A stretch of DNA of 64,000 nucleotides from contig JASANH010000882.1 in NCBI GenBank assembly GCA_030248295.1, forward strand, positions 372,001-436,000, given 5' to 3'. The notes beneath the pieces are model-generated. The model was not told the origin of the DNA, did not search any database, and saw only the letters and a program-made list of their open reading frames with translations. Positions 36,756 to 48,060 of this stretch are shown one piece after another; the stretch's first letter is position 1; each line of letters starts with the position of its first letter. A program made the translations under genes and the position numbers. This DNA is from Mesodorylaimus sp. YZB2_4. Taxonomy: Eukaryota; Nematoda; Enoplea; Dorylaimida; Dorylaimidae.

Positions 36756-37455
36756 TTATCAGCTTGTAAAGTACGTGCAGCAGATCCATGATGAGCAGCG
36801 TGGCAAAGCTTTGAGCGGGGCGCTGCTTGTGCCACGGCACTGTGATAATAAAATATACTGTGTGTTTCTGAAGGCGGAGGAAGCTTTTTCGAAAAAAGTT
36901 CATGCGTTATTGATTGTTGAAAAAATTTCAAGTACCTTTTTCACATGATCCGATCCGGAACTCATCTGATACGATCCGACAAACCCATTGTCGTGGGTGA
37001 TGTACACAAAAAATCAGATGGAGCTAGGTCCAGACTATTAGGCCTATAAAGAAGAGTCTCCCATGGAAATCTTGCAGAGAAGTCAGTCACAACCTCTGAG
37101 GAGTGGGCGGGCGCATTACCGTTATGGAACAAGATTCTAGAATAAAGCTTTCCTGCGCGCTTTTTGCTCGATACCTGAGGTAGCTTGTGCCACAACTTGC
37201 CCCGAAGGCCAAGCTGTCATCGCGCTCGTTCATGTTATCAGCCTGTTATAGACAGTAGATCCATGATGAGCAGAGCGGCAAAGCCTTGAGAGGCGCTGCT
37301 TGTGCCATGGCGCCATGATAATAACTTCTGTATGTTTAGCATGGGGAGCGGGCTTTTGGAAAAAAATGGATGTGTTATAGAATATGAAAAACAATTCACT
37401 AGTATTTCATATGATCCAATCCGAAACTCATTCGATCCGATCCGATCGAAAGCAT
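36756..37455. repeat. Pair of 220-bp direct repeats
   Basis: 36756-36985 and 37235-37455 share the same order of blocks (TTATCAGC, AGATCCATGATGAGCAG, GCGCTGCTTGTGCCA, GATAATAA, then ATGATCC and a GATCCG cluster). The copies enclose the mariner transposase fragment. Estimated identity is about 75 percent. Confidence 0.6.
36986..37195 (-). pseudogene. Fragment of mariner-type transposase
   Basis: A short minus-strand frame contains ILFHNGNAPAHSSEVV and, about 35 residues later, LYRPNSLDLAPSDFL. These correspond to the last two catalytic blocks of Tc1/mariner transposases (HDNAPAH and YSPDLAPSDF). The second catalytic Asp is replaced by Gly and the N-terminal DNA-binding part is absent. This is an inactive relic within direct repeats. 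Confidence 0.8.
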
Positions 37456-37671
37456 CCGATTCGATCAGATCCAGCAAACCCCGTCCGATCCAGCCATGAG
37501 TGGCGTTCAGCAATACCGGACGATAGCAAACACCAAACGGCATTGCTGTGGAAGTTGACTCACCGCAAGTTGCTAGTAGTTATTCCACAAACAAATGTCG
37601 CTCTGATAGGAGTTCTTTCGCGTGCGCCGCTGGCGATGTGCATGACGACCTTGACAAAACTTGGAGCGAGA

Positions 37672-37713
37672 TGTCAAGTAATGCACTTTATCGTTAAAGT
37701 GCATTACTTGACA
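37672..37713. repeat. Perfect 19-bp hairpin
   Basis: TGTCAAGTAATGCACTTTA is followed by the loop TCGT and then its exact reverse complement. There are no mismatches. Sequence outside the stem does not pair further. Confidence 0.9.
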
Positions 37714-38309
37714 AAGGTTAGAGTGCATTCTACCGCCCAGCAACTTCTTAGCTGCTAAACTCATGGTCACTAACGATAAGAAGCGTATAAAACTCTAAAC
37801 ATGGTCTAATGAGTGACTGTTTTCGACTCCGATGTTTTTATAAATTTAACCTGTTTGTTACCTACATATTAGAAAATACTCTGGGTGACCTGGTTTCGAC
37901 CTCGGGCTGCACCAGAGGTAGAGTATAGTTTGTTAATCTCTTGTTTGTCAGACCCTGATGTTCGCTCTGTAGTCACGGTTCCGAGAGTCTACTTCCGTGT
38001 TGAAGGGACTGATATGGTGCCTCTCGTGTTGCCGTGCACGCACGTATCTGGAATCTGTTACGTTCTCTCCATCTCCGCCGCTTCCCAGGAGAAAAAGAGG
38101 CAAGGTCTGATCGTCAACGTCAGTGCGGCATCGGTGGGCAGGGAGGTGTTACTAATGTATTCGAGCATATGTCGGCGAGTCGGCTCCCTGGCTCGTTTAG
38201 TAGAACAAACTCGACCGCCGGCTGTCGGCTATCGGTTCTTTCCACACGCACATACAGCATACAGCTAGCGCTTCTATTATCTGCGCTGAAAAGGAGTATT
38301 TCTGGAATA

Positions 38310-39994
38310 ATGTACGACGAATATTCGAGAAATCAACCTTCTTTAAGTGCGAGTTCGGCTCATTTTTCAGCTGATGGTCAGACGGCGAGTCCTAGGCAAT
38401 CGATTGTAGCTTCGATATGCTCATATAAAGAGAAGCCCAACCACGCGAAAATTCGAGAAGCTGCCCGCGTGAACTTTATAGAAGGTGTGTCCATTGCTGG
38501 TCTTTTAGAAACTTACTTTTCCCCTAATCTTGTACAGCGAGTAATGTGGATGGCAGTGCTTTTGATTGCACTGGGCTCGATTCTTTATCATGCATCCCTA
38601 CTCGTAGCTGCTTATCTAAATCAGAACCCTCAATATGATTTCATCCAAACCGACGACATAGTCATTCCATTCCCAAAGGTGAGTGTGTGCGCACCATCAG
38701 GAATCAATAAATCCTGGCCTGTCAATCATATTCGCTTCCCAAAGAAAGAGCAGGAAATATTCGATAAGCTGAGCGATCCCGAGAAGGCCCAGTTTGTCAG
38801 CACTATTTCCGCATTGATGGGCAACAGTTTCGAATACATTGTGGACAAGGGAATCACCCCCACAGACCCCTTGTATTATGCATATCACCACGTACTCGTC
38901 GAAACCTGGAAACACACGATGCCTGGAGGATGGAATGCTCCTGCTGCAGTGCCCTCTTGCCGAAAGACTGTGTCCAGCTGCCGCTTCGGAGACGTCGAAT
39001 TTGACTGTTGTCGCGCTGCAATCACGCAAGTAATTGATGACGGACCGTGCTTCGATTTGGGAGTGGACATATTTGATCTAAGTCGGAATTATTCTCGCCC
39101 AGTCAACTCGCCTATCTCTTTCACCTTTGATCTTATCATGGATTGGAACTACATACTGCCAAGTGCCAGTATCAATGGTTTTTCAGCCCACATAGCCGAT
39201 CCACTTGTTCTGATGGGCCAACCTATATCTGTGCCGGGCGCCATGCACGCCACTATCGATATCTCGCACCCTACTCTTCGAATGGACAGGTCGCACTGCA
39301 CAGAGAGAACGATGCCTGCTACTGCTGCTGGCCCATATGATTCTCGAGGTCTTTACTGCGCAGCTGTTCGATGCGCCTTCGAAATTATAAGGCTCTACCT
39401 GGGATGCACTTTTGCCTGGGGCACCTATGTTCCAAACTCAACTGACGAATGCACGGGTGCCCAAACTTTGCCGCTTAAAATGTTCATTGCGTATGGCTTC
39501 CGAGGACAAGATGATCAAGAGAGCTTATTTGTAAGTAATATAAGTATGCCTTACACCTGCCTATTTTAATATCTCTGTCAGTTTAGCGCGAGAAAATGTT
39601 TGAAATTATACACGATACAGTCAAATGCCCTCCATTGAGCAAAAGATGGGTATTCACTCCGAGACCAAGCTACTCCCACTTGTTGCGAGAAAATTATTCT
39701 GTTCCAGATGGTAGTGGCGAGTCGAGCAATGTAACGCGCAGCCGCGTAACAATCTACAGCTGGTCGCCGTATTATTTAGCTCGTATCGAGATGAAACCAG
39801 ACCCATTTTATTCTACCTTCCTCTTAATCAATGACTGTTTGGCATTGTATCTGGGACTTTCCATGATTACTTTCGCAGAGATAATCTTTTACAGCGTAAA
39901 ATTATGTTACGTGTATAGAACAACTAGGAAAAATATTGTGCCAATGGGCCAAAGTCCAGTCTCAAATTCTGCGTCTTGGCCACATTTGCTGTAA
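38310..39994 (+). CDS. DEG/ENaC sodium channel subunit, 542 aa
   Basis: Trimeric amiloride-sensitive-type cation channel of the plasma membrane (mechanosensation, acid or peptide gating in the family). Exons 38310-39530 and 39587-39994 join in phase, 542 codons. The start is the ATG before YDEYSRNQ; the frame stays open upstream to 38034 but that part lacks family features. The N-terminal block FIEGVSIAGLLE precedes helix 1 (about residues 78-100), then VIPFPKVSVCAPSG. The ectodomain has paired cysteines (CRKTVSSCRFGDVEFDCC). Helix 2 (about 486-515) contains LYLGLSMITFAEI, with Gly-Leu-Ser at the selectivity filter. The usual run of cysteines before helix 2 is reduced to KCPP, so the thumb domain looks degenerate. 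No close similarity in sequence to the second channel at 51518 beyond family motifs. Confidence 0.85.
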
Positions 39995-40407
39995 ATGTGC
40001 TTGCTGTTAGTGTGAGCTGTTGATGATAGTCTGAGGATTAAAGTCATGTCCATCGACGTCGTCTTCTCAGCCTTGAACCAGAAATCATGCTTCTCGGATC
40101 TCAAGAACAGCTGGCAGAAAAAACCCACAAGGAAATTACCCAGCTTATACAATATTCATGACTACCGTAGACGAACTTGCAAAAACTTTCCCACTTTTCA
40201 GTAGTTATCCTGCCATCGAAAATCAACTCACCCCTGCGCAATCGATCGATGACGCCAGCAAACCCGACTCTGTGTATAGCATGTCATGTTTGCGGAAAAG
40301 TCGCCCCCTCCACATGTTCACGTTAATGTTCATGCTTTATTGTGACTCAAAGCAGCCGGAGCGCACAAAAAGGGACAAACACAATTACAAGATGAAAGAA
40401 AAAAAGT
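39995..40407. other. Spacer after DEG/ENaC gene
   Basis: Between the channel stop and the 3' end of the retrotransposon. A 93-codon plus-strand frame at 40158-40439 ends in Lys-rich sequence; it could be an alternative channel tail exon but has no conserved feature. The target boundary of the retrotransposon must lie here. Confidence 0.35.
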
Positions 40408-43290
40408 CTAAAATGTCAAGGAAAAAACAAATGCTTTAAAAGTCTCCAAATCTGAAAAAACAGTATCCTCTGGTAACGAATTCCATAACATAAAAGTGGA
40501 CAGCTCAAATGATTGGATAAAAGAGTTCGTTCGAAATTTTGGAATCACCAAGTGATGAGTGGCAGTTAAACGGGAACTGCTTCGAAGACCAGAAAAGGAT
40601 CGATGAACGAAATTGATGGTCGAATAATCATGTTGCCCATGATACAACTTGTAAAATTGAGTCAATATCAAGTGCTTGCGTCTGTCAGACAAGCGAGGCC
40701 ATCCACACTTCGAAGACACGTCGAGGGGATTGATAGACCAATCGTTTAGATAGATCCTGGCTGCTAGAAGCTGAGACCTTTCGAGGTTCTCCACGTCCTT
40801 TTTGAGAATTGGATCGTATGCACATGAGCCATAATCGAGAATAGAACGAATACACGACTTGTGAACAGCGCCAATGACTTCTTTGTTGATGTGCCGACCA
40901 AGTTTTCGACGTAAAGCACCCAACATCATTCGGGTTTTCTGGGAAATTTCCTGAACATGCTCTGAGAATTTCATGTCAGACGAAAAAGTTATTCCCAAGT
41001 ATTTTACTTTGTCTGTAAAAATAATTGGCTGGCCATGAATTATCACAGCTGGGTACTGATCAATATGTCGATAATTATAACGAAACAGAATAGCTTTGGA
41101 CTTCTCGGCGCTCAGCTCTAATCCAATTGCTTGTAACCACTCGTGGATAAAATCAACAATAGTTTGACAGATACGGGATGCATCATTTCTAACCTTCATC
41201 GGAATCAGAATGACCAAGTCATCAACATATGCTAATAATTTTTCGAACAGAAATAATTTTGGGAATTCATCCAGTAGCAGATCGATGTAGCTGACGAATA
41301 GCGATGGACCGAGAATTGAGCCTTGCGGAACCCCAGACAGAACATGAGCAAAGTCTGATCGGGCAGAATTTACTTTCACGAACTGGCGGCGATCCGACAG
41401 ATAAGAGTGCAGAAGTCGTAAAAGCTTTTGCGGCACTTCATGGAAATATTCCAAGTTACGGAGAATCGGAGAATGAGGAACTCGATCAAACGCCTTCTTA
41501 ACGTCCAGAAATATTCCAACCACATTGCCGAATTTCATGCTATTCAGATTTTCGTGAATAAACTGTGACACGGAAATCAAAGCAGAGTTTGTACCACGAC
41601 GTTTAACACAGCCAACTGATTCAAACTGATTCGGCGATAAACGTAGTTGGGGACGAATCAGATCTTCAATATGCCGCTCAAATAACTTCGACAAAATCGG
41701 AAGCAACGAAATCGGCAGATATGAGTTGATTGAGTTTCTATCTCCGGCCTTTGGTATCGGAACAATTTTTGCGCATTTCCAGAGCATTGGAAATCGCCCA
41801 CAATCGATACAGCGATTGAATAGAAGAGACAATGGGACTGAAATCGAAATAGCGATTTTCTTTAGAATGGAAACAGTCAGACCATCGTCACCCGTAGCAC
41901 AGTTGTTTCTCAGGCGACTGATTTGTTTCTCAATGAATCGAGGCGAGATGCTGTGGTCACGAAAATCGTCCTCGTCGGCAGGTGGAGGGTTATAGTCGCC
42001 AAAATTGTTGGGATTAAAGTTTTTGCGAACTGGTTGTTGAACTCACGAGCTTTCTCCCCAGACGTGACAATGTGCTCATCAAAGTCATTGATCAGAGTTG
42101 GAATAGACTGGTTGTTTGGTTCAAGTCGCTTAAAATTTGACCAGAATTCCCCAGCAGTTTTACAGTTTGAGAAGGAACGAGTAATGGATTCCGACTTTGG
42201 TGATCGAATTTGCTTGCGGCATTGCTTTATAAGACCAATGGTGGCGATCGGTAATCAAACCAGAAGCTTTCCAATTTTTGTATGCCTCGTTCTTAGCTCT
42301 GATCAAGGCTAAAATGTCACTAGTAATCCATAGTTTCCGCTTTTCCACTCGGATAGTTTTCTGCGGAACATTGTCACAGAGAATTTCACTTCTGGCCGAG
42401 GTCAGTGCTGAACAACCATTGTCGACCGAGGAAGCATTTAAAACCAGTTGACCATAGATTTCGTTCAAGTAGCTTTCGGTTCACAAACCCCAGTCAGCTC
42501 GGTTAATTTGCCAAATCGTTCGCTTATCAAGCGGGCGCTTTTTCGCAAAACCCAAAACGGACAGCGAGATCAAGTTGTGATCGGATGAAGAAATCGGCGG
42601 TAGAATTGACGTGGAGATGTGTCGATCTTGATCACTAATAATCGCCAAGTCGAGCAGCGACTTGCCCAGTCGAGTCGATTCGTTTACAGTTTGGGTTCCA
42701 CCAATGGATGCCAAGAAGTCGCAGAATCTTGTTTTCGCAGGCAAATTACTCAACAAATCGATGTTGAGATCACCCAAAATTACAAGTCGATGGAGCTGTC
42801 GATGAAACGCTCGAAATATATAGTCCTCCAGTTTCTGAACAGCCAACAAACTTGTTTTCGGAATATAGACGATAAGGCAAATAACTGACGAATCACCAGT
42901 GCCGACATAAACGGCCAGTACTTCGAAGCTTGTTTGATCAATTCCAAAATCAGCAGGTCCCTTGACACGATAGGATGAAATGGAAGAATTGTAGAACAAG
43001 GCAATTCTTCCGTCAGGTTCTTGCGGTCTTGTCGGAAAATAGAATATCCTGGACAGAAATTTCGCTATTAGAAACGGAATTGTCGATTTTTGTCTCGACG
43101 ACACCAAAAACGTCATAATTTCCAGATAACGATTCACGTTCCAGGTCTTCACGTTTGCCCGAAATACTGTTTACATTTGAAAAGCCAATTTTCCAACATT
43201 GCTTGGAAGAGGGGACGAAAATTCGAAGAGGGATGGGACGCACCGCCGCACACGGAGCCCCCATTGTCCCACCCCAAATCTGGTGTTTCA
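40408..43290 (-). mobile_element. Dead non-LTR retrotransposon, endonuclease plus RT
   Basis: Reads on the minus strand. An APE-type endonuclease starts at NVNSI (about 43190) with VVETKI, then after a frame change GDLNIDLLSN and SSDHNLISL (to about 42481). A linker in another frame follows (42468-42160), then the reverse transcriptase 41832-40408. The RT blocks are visible: PIPKAGDRNS, GIFLDVKKAFDRVPHS, SGVPQGSILGPSLF, LLAYVDDLVIL (the catalytic pair) and KYLGITF. The thumb/C-terminal region runs to the stop. The arrangement fits the Jockey/CR1 group. At least two frameshifts break the ORF and the 5' part is missing. The long intact RT frame (474 codons) suggests moderate age. Confidence 0.88.
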
Positions 43291-43640
43291 GCGCAGACTA
43301 GACAACAGGCTTTTCGAGCCAGGTATACCCAGGAAGTTATTTGTCATATTCAGGAATCAATGTGATTGTAGATACCCGTACGACCTGCTAAAAGTGATCG
43401 ATTTCTTCTTAGAGAAGCACGTAAGCATATATAGAACACGAGGCATGAAACGAAGCGAGAAGAAAACCGACCGGGTCAGAAATTTACTACTGACAGCAAA
43501 CACAAAACGCTGAATGAAAGTCTTACTTATATTATGAGTTCACCGGCTGGCAGAGAATGAGACGGCGAGTCATTCCAATTAACGGTACCACTGAAGCCGA
43601 TATTTTCTGGACTATTCTATTTTTGTATACGTCTATATTT

Positions 43641-43794
43641 TCTGGAGTTGGATATTTTCTGCGATAGAATCCTCAAATAAGTAAATCCGTCAATTTTCCA
43701 CTTATGCCCAAGGTTTCCCGAAATTTTTGATCCATAATGGTCAAAAATTAACAAAAGACTCACCCGTCGCAAGATAACTCACGAAGCTTTACAG
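43641..43794 (+). repeat. Left arm of a large inverted repeat
   Basis: Inverted partner of 45775-45930. Shared strings include GTCTTTTGTTAATTTTTGACC, ATTGACGGATT and ATCCAACTCCAGA on opposite strands. The arms are about 155 bp, roughly 80 percent identical by eye, and enclose 2 kb. Confidence 0.65.
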
Positions 43795-44209
43795 GCAAAA
43801 ATTTATAAATGCTAAAATTAAATTTGGTGTTTTTTATTTCCTCGTAAAAGACGTAAAAATGTGTGAATGGCCTGCTTAAATTTCTGTAAGCAGTGGTTTG
43901 CGGACTTCAATTCCGTTTTCGATATCATCTAGTCCTCACATGATACCGCTACAAAGTCATACTGTGTAGTGCTGGAAACCAGCTTCTGTCAGATCCTTGA
44001 CTACGGATGGAGGAACGGAAGGGTTATGACTTTTTAAACAGTTAAAACCTGTTGTAATGCTAGCATCCACTGATGTGACCCTGTCCCTGGCCCAGGGTCA
44101 GATCAGTGGTCAGATCATAAGTCACGGTCAGGCTATGGCGAGCCCCACCCATTGAGCAGAGTTGCCAAGAACTTAGAAATGGACCCTTACGCAGAAATTA
44201 CTCCGAGAA

Positions 44210-44310
44210 AGCCGCGGTGGCTCACTTAGTTAAGGCGTTGGTCACACATCGCTTGGGCCAACAACCCTGACCGGGAGGCCGCAGTTCTGTTGCGGCTGAG
44301 GACGGCTATT
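44210..44310 (+). repeat. tRNA-like SINE head
   Basis: GTGGCTCACTTAGTTAAGG at 44217 fits a Pol III A box. A GGGAGGCCGCAGTTC stretch about 50 bp later sits where a B box would be but fits poorly. No cloverleaf forms. The G+C-rich tail to about 44560 may be the body of the same SINE. Confidence 0.4.
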
Positions 44311-45620
44311 TAATAAGTCCGCCGCTGGCCTTGCCCACCTGGCTCTGGGCGACTCGGATGCCGAACGAGTGAAGAATCAGGAAACTGGTTCCAAAACACC
44401 AGTCGGGAAGGTCCCTCTTCTCGCCCAGTATCATCCTGGGATGCTGGTGCTGGCACAAGATGCCCTAATGTGGAGGTGCTCCTAGTGGAAACACACAGAG
44501 GGGAACTGCTGTGAGAGCTGTTCACCTCACGGCCTTGCTTATCGTATCAAGCCTGCTGGCCGGCTATTGACAAAATGGCAGGAAAGTCCCGTGGGGAACT
44601 GGGGCGGCACAGGGCGCAACCCGAAAAATTTAAAAAAAAAGAAAATTGGGTCAGTCACATCTTGGAGTTCATCTGACATTCTTGGAAGTTACGCAGAATG
44701 TAAGTGTGGGAATGCAGGTCTTTATGCATGCATGAAGCGAATTCAGAAAATCCTGGAGTCGAACGGGTGTGAAAAGGTTTCTGAAATTCGAGTAGTGGGA
44801 ACTTGCAAAACTACAGTACTGTTGACCCGTTTGTGTGTCTCTCGAATGCGTATGCGTATTGCGTCATGAACGAATTGCATACTCCAAAAAGTATGCGTGA
44901 AAGTGTGCGTATTGCGTATTTTTCCTGTAGTCAGTGCATCTAAAATATCCAGTCCAACACTGTACCTAATTACGTGATCTTGTCTGCAAATACAGATAAC
45001 CGTTCCGAACAGCATGAAAGACAGTCCTGGACTGAAAATATTGCTGGCCTTGGATCGTGGATTTCCATGTCGAGCAATTCCAAAACCGTGTTTTGCATGA
45101 AGACACCTCGCCAAGTGAAATCAACCCAAAAAACTTACAATAAGAAAACGAAATTCGAAACGAACGACTCGTCGTGCATAGAGCTACTAGCTGATCTCAG
45201 CATTCATGAAGAACATTGCGATTCTAGCGAGTAGTAGAACACAACTCGGCTAATTTCCTCGAAATATCAGCGAAGTAGACTCGTTTTCCAAACTCATAGC
45301 AGGTAACCGGAGATTAGGGTCGGACGATAATAAGCGGGTCTTGACTTAATTTACAATACCGATTGGTCAAACAAAATCCGTGAAGCTCGTGATAGCAATC
45401 CAGCGTTCCTCCGCCAATACTCTTTCAACACTGGAAATCCAACTTTCGGCCTAGTTGGTTATTTCGGTTGGTCAGGCCACATGTGCGATAACACGCAGCC
45501 TTGGTCAGCGTGTGAAGCAGTGTGCAGTGAGAGCAAGGGGGATGATCTTCCTTCAGGCAAGGAGGGGCTGCACTTTACACTCGACCAAGTTTGAGTGAGC
45601 TGCTAGTTTTTCTCTTTTCG

Positions 45621-45695
45621 TGGCCCTGATAGCTCAGTGGTACGACATCAGGATCGCAAGCGGAAGTTTGCGGGATCGAATCCTGGTGGGCGTGG
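45621..45695 (+). repeat. tRNA-derived repeat with both Pol III boxes
   Basis: A box TAGCTCAGTGG at 45629-45639 and B box GGATCGAATCC at 45673-45683 are correctly spaced for a tRNA. The outer GCCC and GGGC can pair, but the D-arm stem and the rest of the acceptor do not. It is therefore a tRNA-derived SINE or tRNA pseudogene. Confidence 0.55.
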
Positions 45696-45774
45696 TACAT
45701 TTGCACTGAGCAGCGTCACTAAAGCTGAGCCCTCCGGGGTGGCTGGTTTAGGGTTCCAGCCTCAAAGCGATCCC

Positions 45775-45930
45775 TAAAGCTTCGTGGGTTATCTTACCAC
45801 GTGTAAGTCTTTTGTTAATTTTTGACCATTTCAGATCAAAAATATTGGGGAACCGTGGGCATACTGTGAGTTGAAAATTGACGGATTCACTCATTTGAGG
45901 ATTCTGTCGCAGCAAGTATCCAACTCCAGA
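45775..45930 (-). repeat. Right arm of a large inverted repeat
   Basis: Inverted copy of 43641-43794; see that entry for shared strings. The outer flank on this side does not continue the match. Confidence 0.65.
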
Positions 45931-46909
45931 TGGCTGTACTCTCTATTTTGCATTCGGTCATAAATTCTGATGACGCCAGGTTTACTATACCAAAATCAGG
46001 ATACGTACAAAGTTTTAAAAATTGTGAGAAGATGACACTTTGACAAAGTTAGACAAATATCGACTTGCAAGAGAAATTCTATGGCTCAAATTTTTTAAAT
46101 TTTTTGCCGGATTTAGAGGCAACAGCTGCCGAACTAAAACGCTAGTCAAATATTGGATATGTTGCGACCAGTAAGGAGAAGATGTGTGAATTACAAGTTC
46201 GAATTCTTCCACCTCTCAATTTGGCTTGAGGTAAGAAATTTCTTTTAATTTTTTTTGGCTCAAGCGGCTAATCAACGAACGCATTGTATGTATTGCGTAC
46301 GAGCAAGTTTGCCAATTCGTATATGCGTACACATTCCGCCTGGTGGACGCATACTGTATACGCATCCAAATTTTAAAGCGATGCACAAACTTTGCGTACA
46401 GTATGCGTATTTTGTATGCAACCAGCCCTACTTATTTTGCATCTGTGCATCGACTGCTTAAGTGACAGAATTACAGCCATATATGGCCGAGTCCGCTTAT
46501 AATCACAGTCGCGTGGGAAGCGACAAAGTTGCGAAATTATAAAAAGCGAGAAAACACGCACCTGCACTATTATGGCTAGATTTTTACTACAGTAGCAATT
46601 TTCTGGCCATTAACATCGAGCAGCGTTTAAGCTAGCCTTGGCCTGTGGCCTAAATTGGGTTAGGTCCCCACCGCGCCTAGTTATGGGCGATCGTGTTCGA
46701 ATTCAGACCATTATGTGTGCCCCTTCACCCTCGATCGAACTGCACCCAATTCTTTTCAGTTACACCACTTTTTTGTGAATTCAGCCCCTAGGTCCGATCA
46801 GGTAAGGAAAGTGTTCCCGACCTGACTCGAAACCTAAAATCCAAAACCCAAACCTGACTCGACAAGGATTTTCTCTGACTCCTTTTCTCTGACCTTTTCG
46901 GGTGAGATT
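45931..46909. other. Repeat-bearing intergenic DNA
   Basis: A cluster of TGCGTAC/GCGTAT/ATACGCAT words at about 46285-46425 echoes the one near 44840. The rest is AT-rich, with no supported gene before the retrotransposon fragment. Confidence 0.35.
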
Positions 46910-46912
46910 TCA

Positions 46913-47760
46913 TTGCCACTTCTGATGCCACCCATTTCCACTCCTGATCACTCGACATTATCGATTCTCGCCTCGGGTGCTTTAAAGAAACGAGTGCCTG
47001 ACAGGCGTACCATCCCGCTGATCAAACGAGTGGACTGGGCTGAAGTTAATGATCACATATCGACCCTGGACCTTGAGCAATTGGTAAACTCGTCGTCAAC
47101 AGTCGGTGATGCCTTGCAACAATTGGCTAGCTCTCCAAATTCAGTTCTGGACAAGCATGTGTCCAAACGTTTGGTTCGCATGGACAAGCTATGTCCTTGG
47201 ATGAACAGCTGTCTGCTTCGCCTCATACAAGAGAAAAATGCGGCATATAAACGTTGGAAGCGAGATGGCAATCTTACTGATGAGTACATTTTAAAAAATT
47301 TGCAACGCCAATGTAAGAAAAAAATTTATGAAGCAAAGCGAGATTTCATTGTCAACACTTTCACTGATGATCAGTCGTCTAACGACTTTTGCGCCGCTTT
47401 CAGGACACTATCAACACATGATCAATCGATTCCCACAGTTTTACGGGATGATATGAACTGCCCCATCTTTGGTTCATTTGCTACTTTAAATGCATTCAAT
47501 GAGCAGTTTGCGAGAAATTTTGAATCTACTGACTGTGGTGTATTTGAGCCACTCCCGTCGGTCACTATTGATGGATCCGACTATTCAGTGTCTAGCAAAT
47601 TCTTTTTGAACTGTATACGTGTCTACTGAAGTCACGTAGCGGACCTGGTGGAGACGGTCTCACTGTGTCGATTTTGAAGAACATCGCACCATCACATTGC
47701 CCTGCTCTCGCGGCTTTGTTCAATAGATCGATTAAATTAGATAAATAGATCGGCAGTCAA
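46913..47760 (+). mobile_element. Fragment of a second non-LTR retrotransposon
   Basis: The frame starts LLMPPISTPDHSTLSIL and continues through the endonuclease end and linker (RLIQEKNAAYKRWK). It parallels LPPISSSDHNLISLS and ALIRAKNEAYKNWK in the element at 40408-43290. After a stop at 47629 the match resumes in another frame as GDGLTVSILKNIAP and ALFNRSI, then ends just before the reverse transcriptase. So it is a relative of the first element, cut at both ends and lying in the opposite orientation. Confidence 0.8.
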
Positions 47761-47940
47761 ATATACTGTATCATGATTATATTTGCCCATACGACCCGCA
47801 TAAAAAATTTGCAGAGTTAACTTTTGTCATATAGTTTAAAAGGATATTTCAGATTGGAGCGCATATGGATGTCATGATAGGTTTCATCGTATTTTTGTGC
47901 ACAGGAAGCACAATCCTGGGATGTACATCCTGGCAGAAGG

Positions 47941-48060
47941 CACAATATTGTTTTAGGTGTCTGGGGAGCAGGTTTTTATCAAAAAGCCTTCTTTTTCAGG
48001 AAGTTGAGTTAAAGGGCAATCTGAACCTGCATCTGGGGCGTTGCAGACCTGGTAACACCT
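47941..48060 (+). repeat. Relic arm of hAT-like small element
   Basis: About 120 bp match the reverse complement of 48684-48814 (CAATATTGTT, TAGGTGTCTGGG, AGCAGGTTTTT, GGGCAATCTGAACCTG, GTTGCAGACCTGG). It is a partial inverted copy of the element at 48684-49090. Confidence 0.6.

Larger units (their letters stand above)
43795..45774. other. Interior of large inverted repeat, SINE-rich
   Basis: Contains the two tRNA-like units described separately and a cluster of ATGCGTAT/GCGTATT words at about 44840-44935. Short open frames are also present (44567-44869 and 44974-45234) but have no domain. No gene is supported here. Confidence 0.4.

Noticed and set aside
37672-37713. microRNA precursor
   Set aside because: The stem is only 19 bp with a 4-base loop and does not extend into the flanks, too short for a normal precursor.
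38034-38309. N-terminal extension of the DEG/ENaC channel
   Set aside because: The frame is open but Arg/Ser-rich without family similarity; the ATG at 38310 gives a normal N-terminus.
45621-45695. Functional tRNA gene
   Set aside because: A and B boxes are good but the D arm and most of the acceptor stem do not pair.
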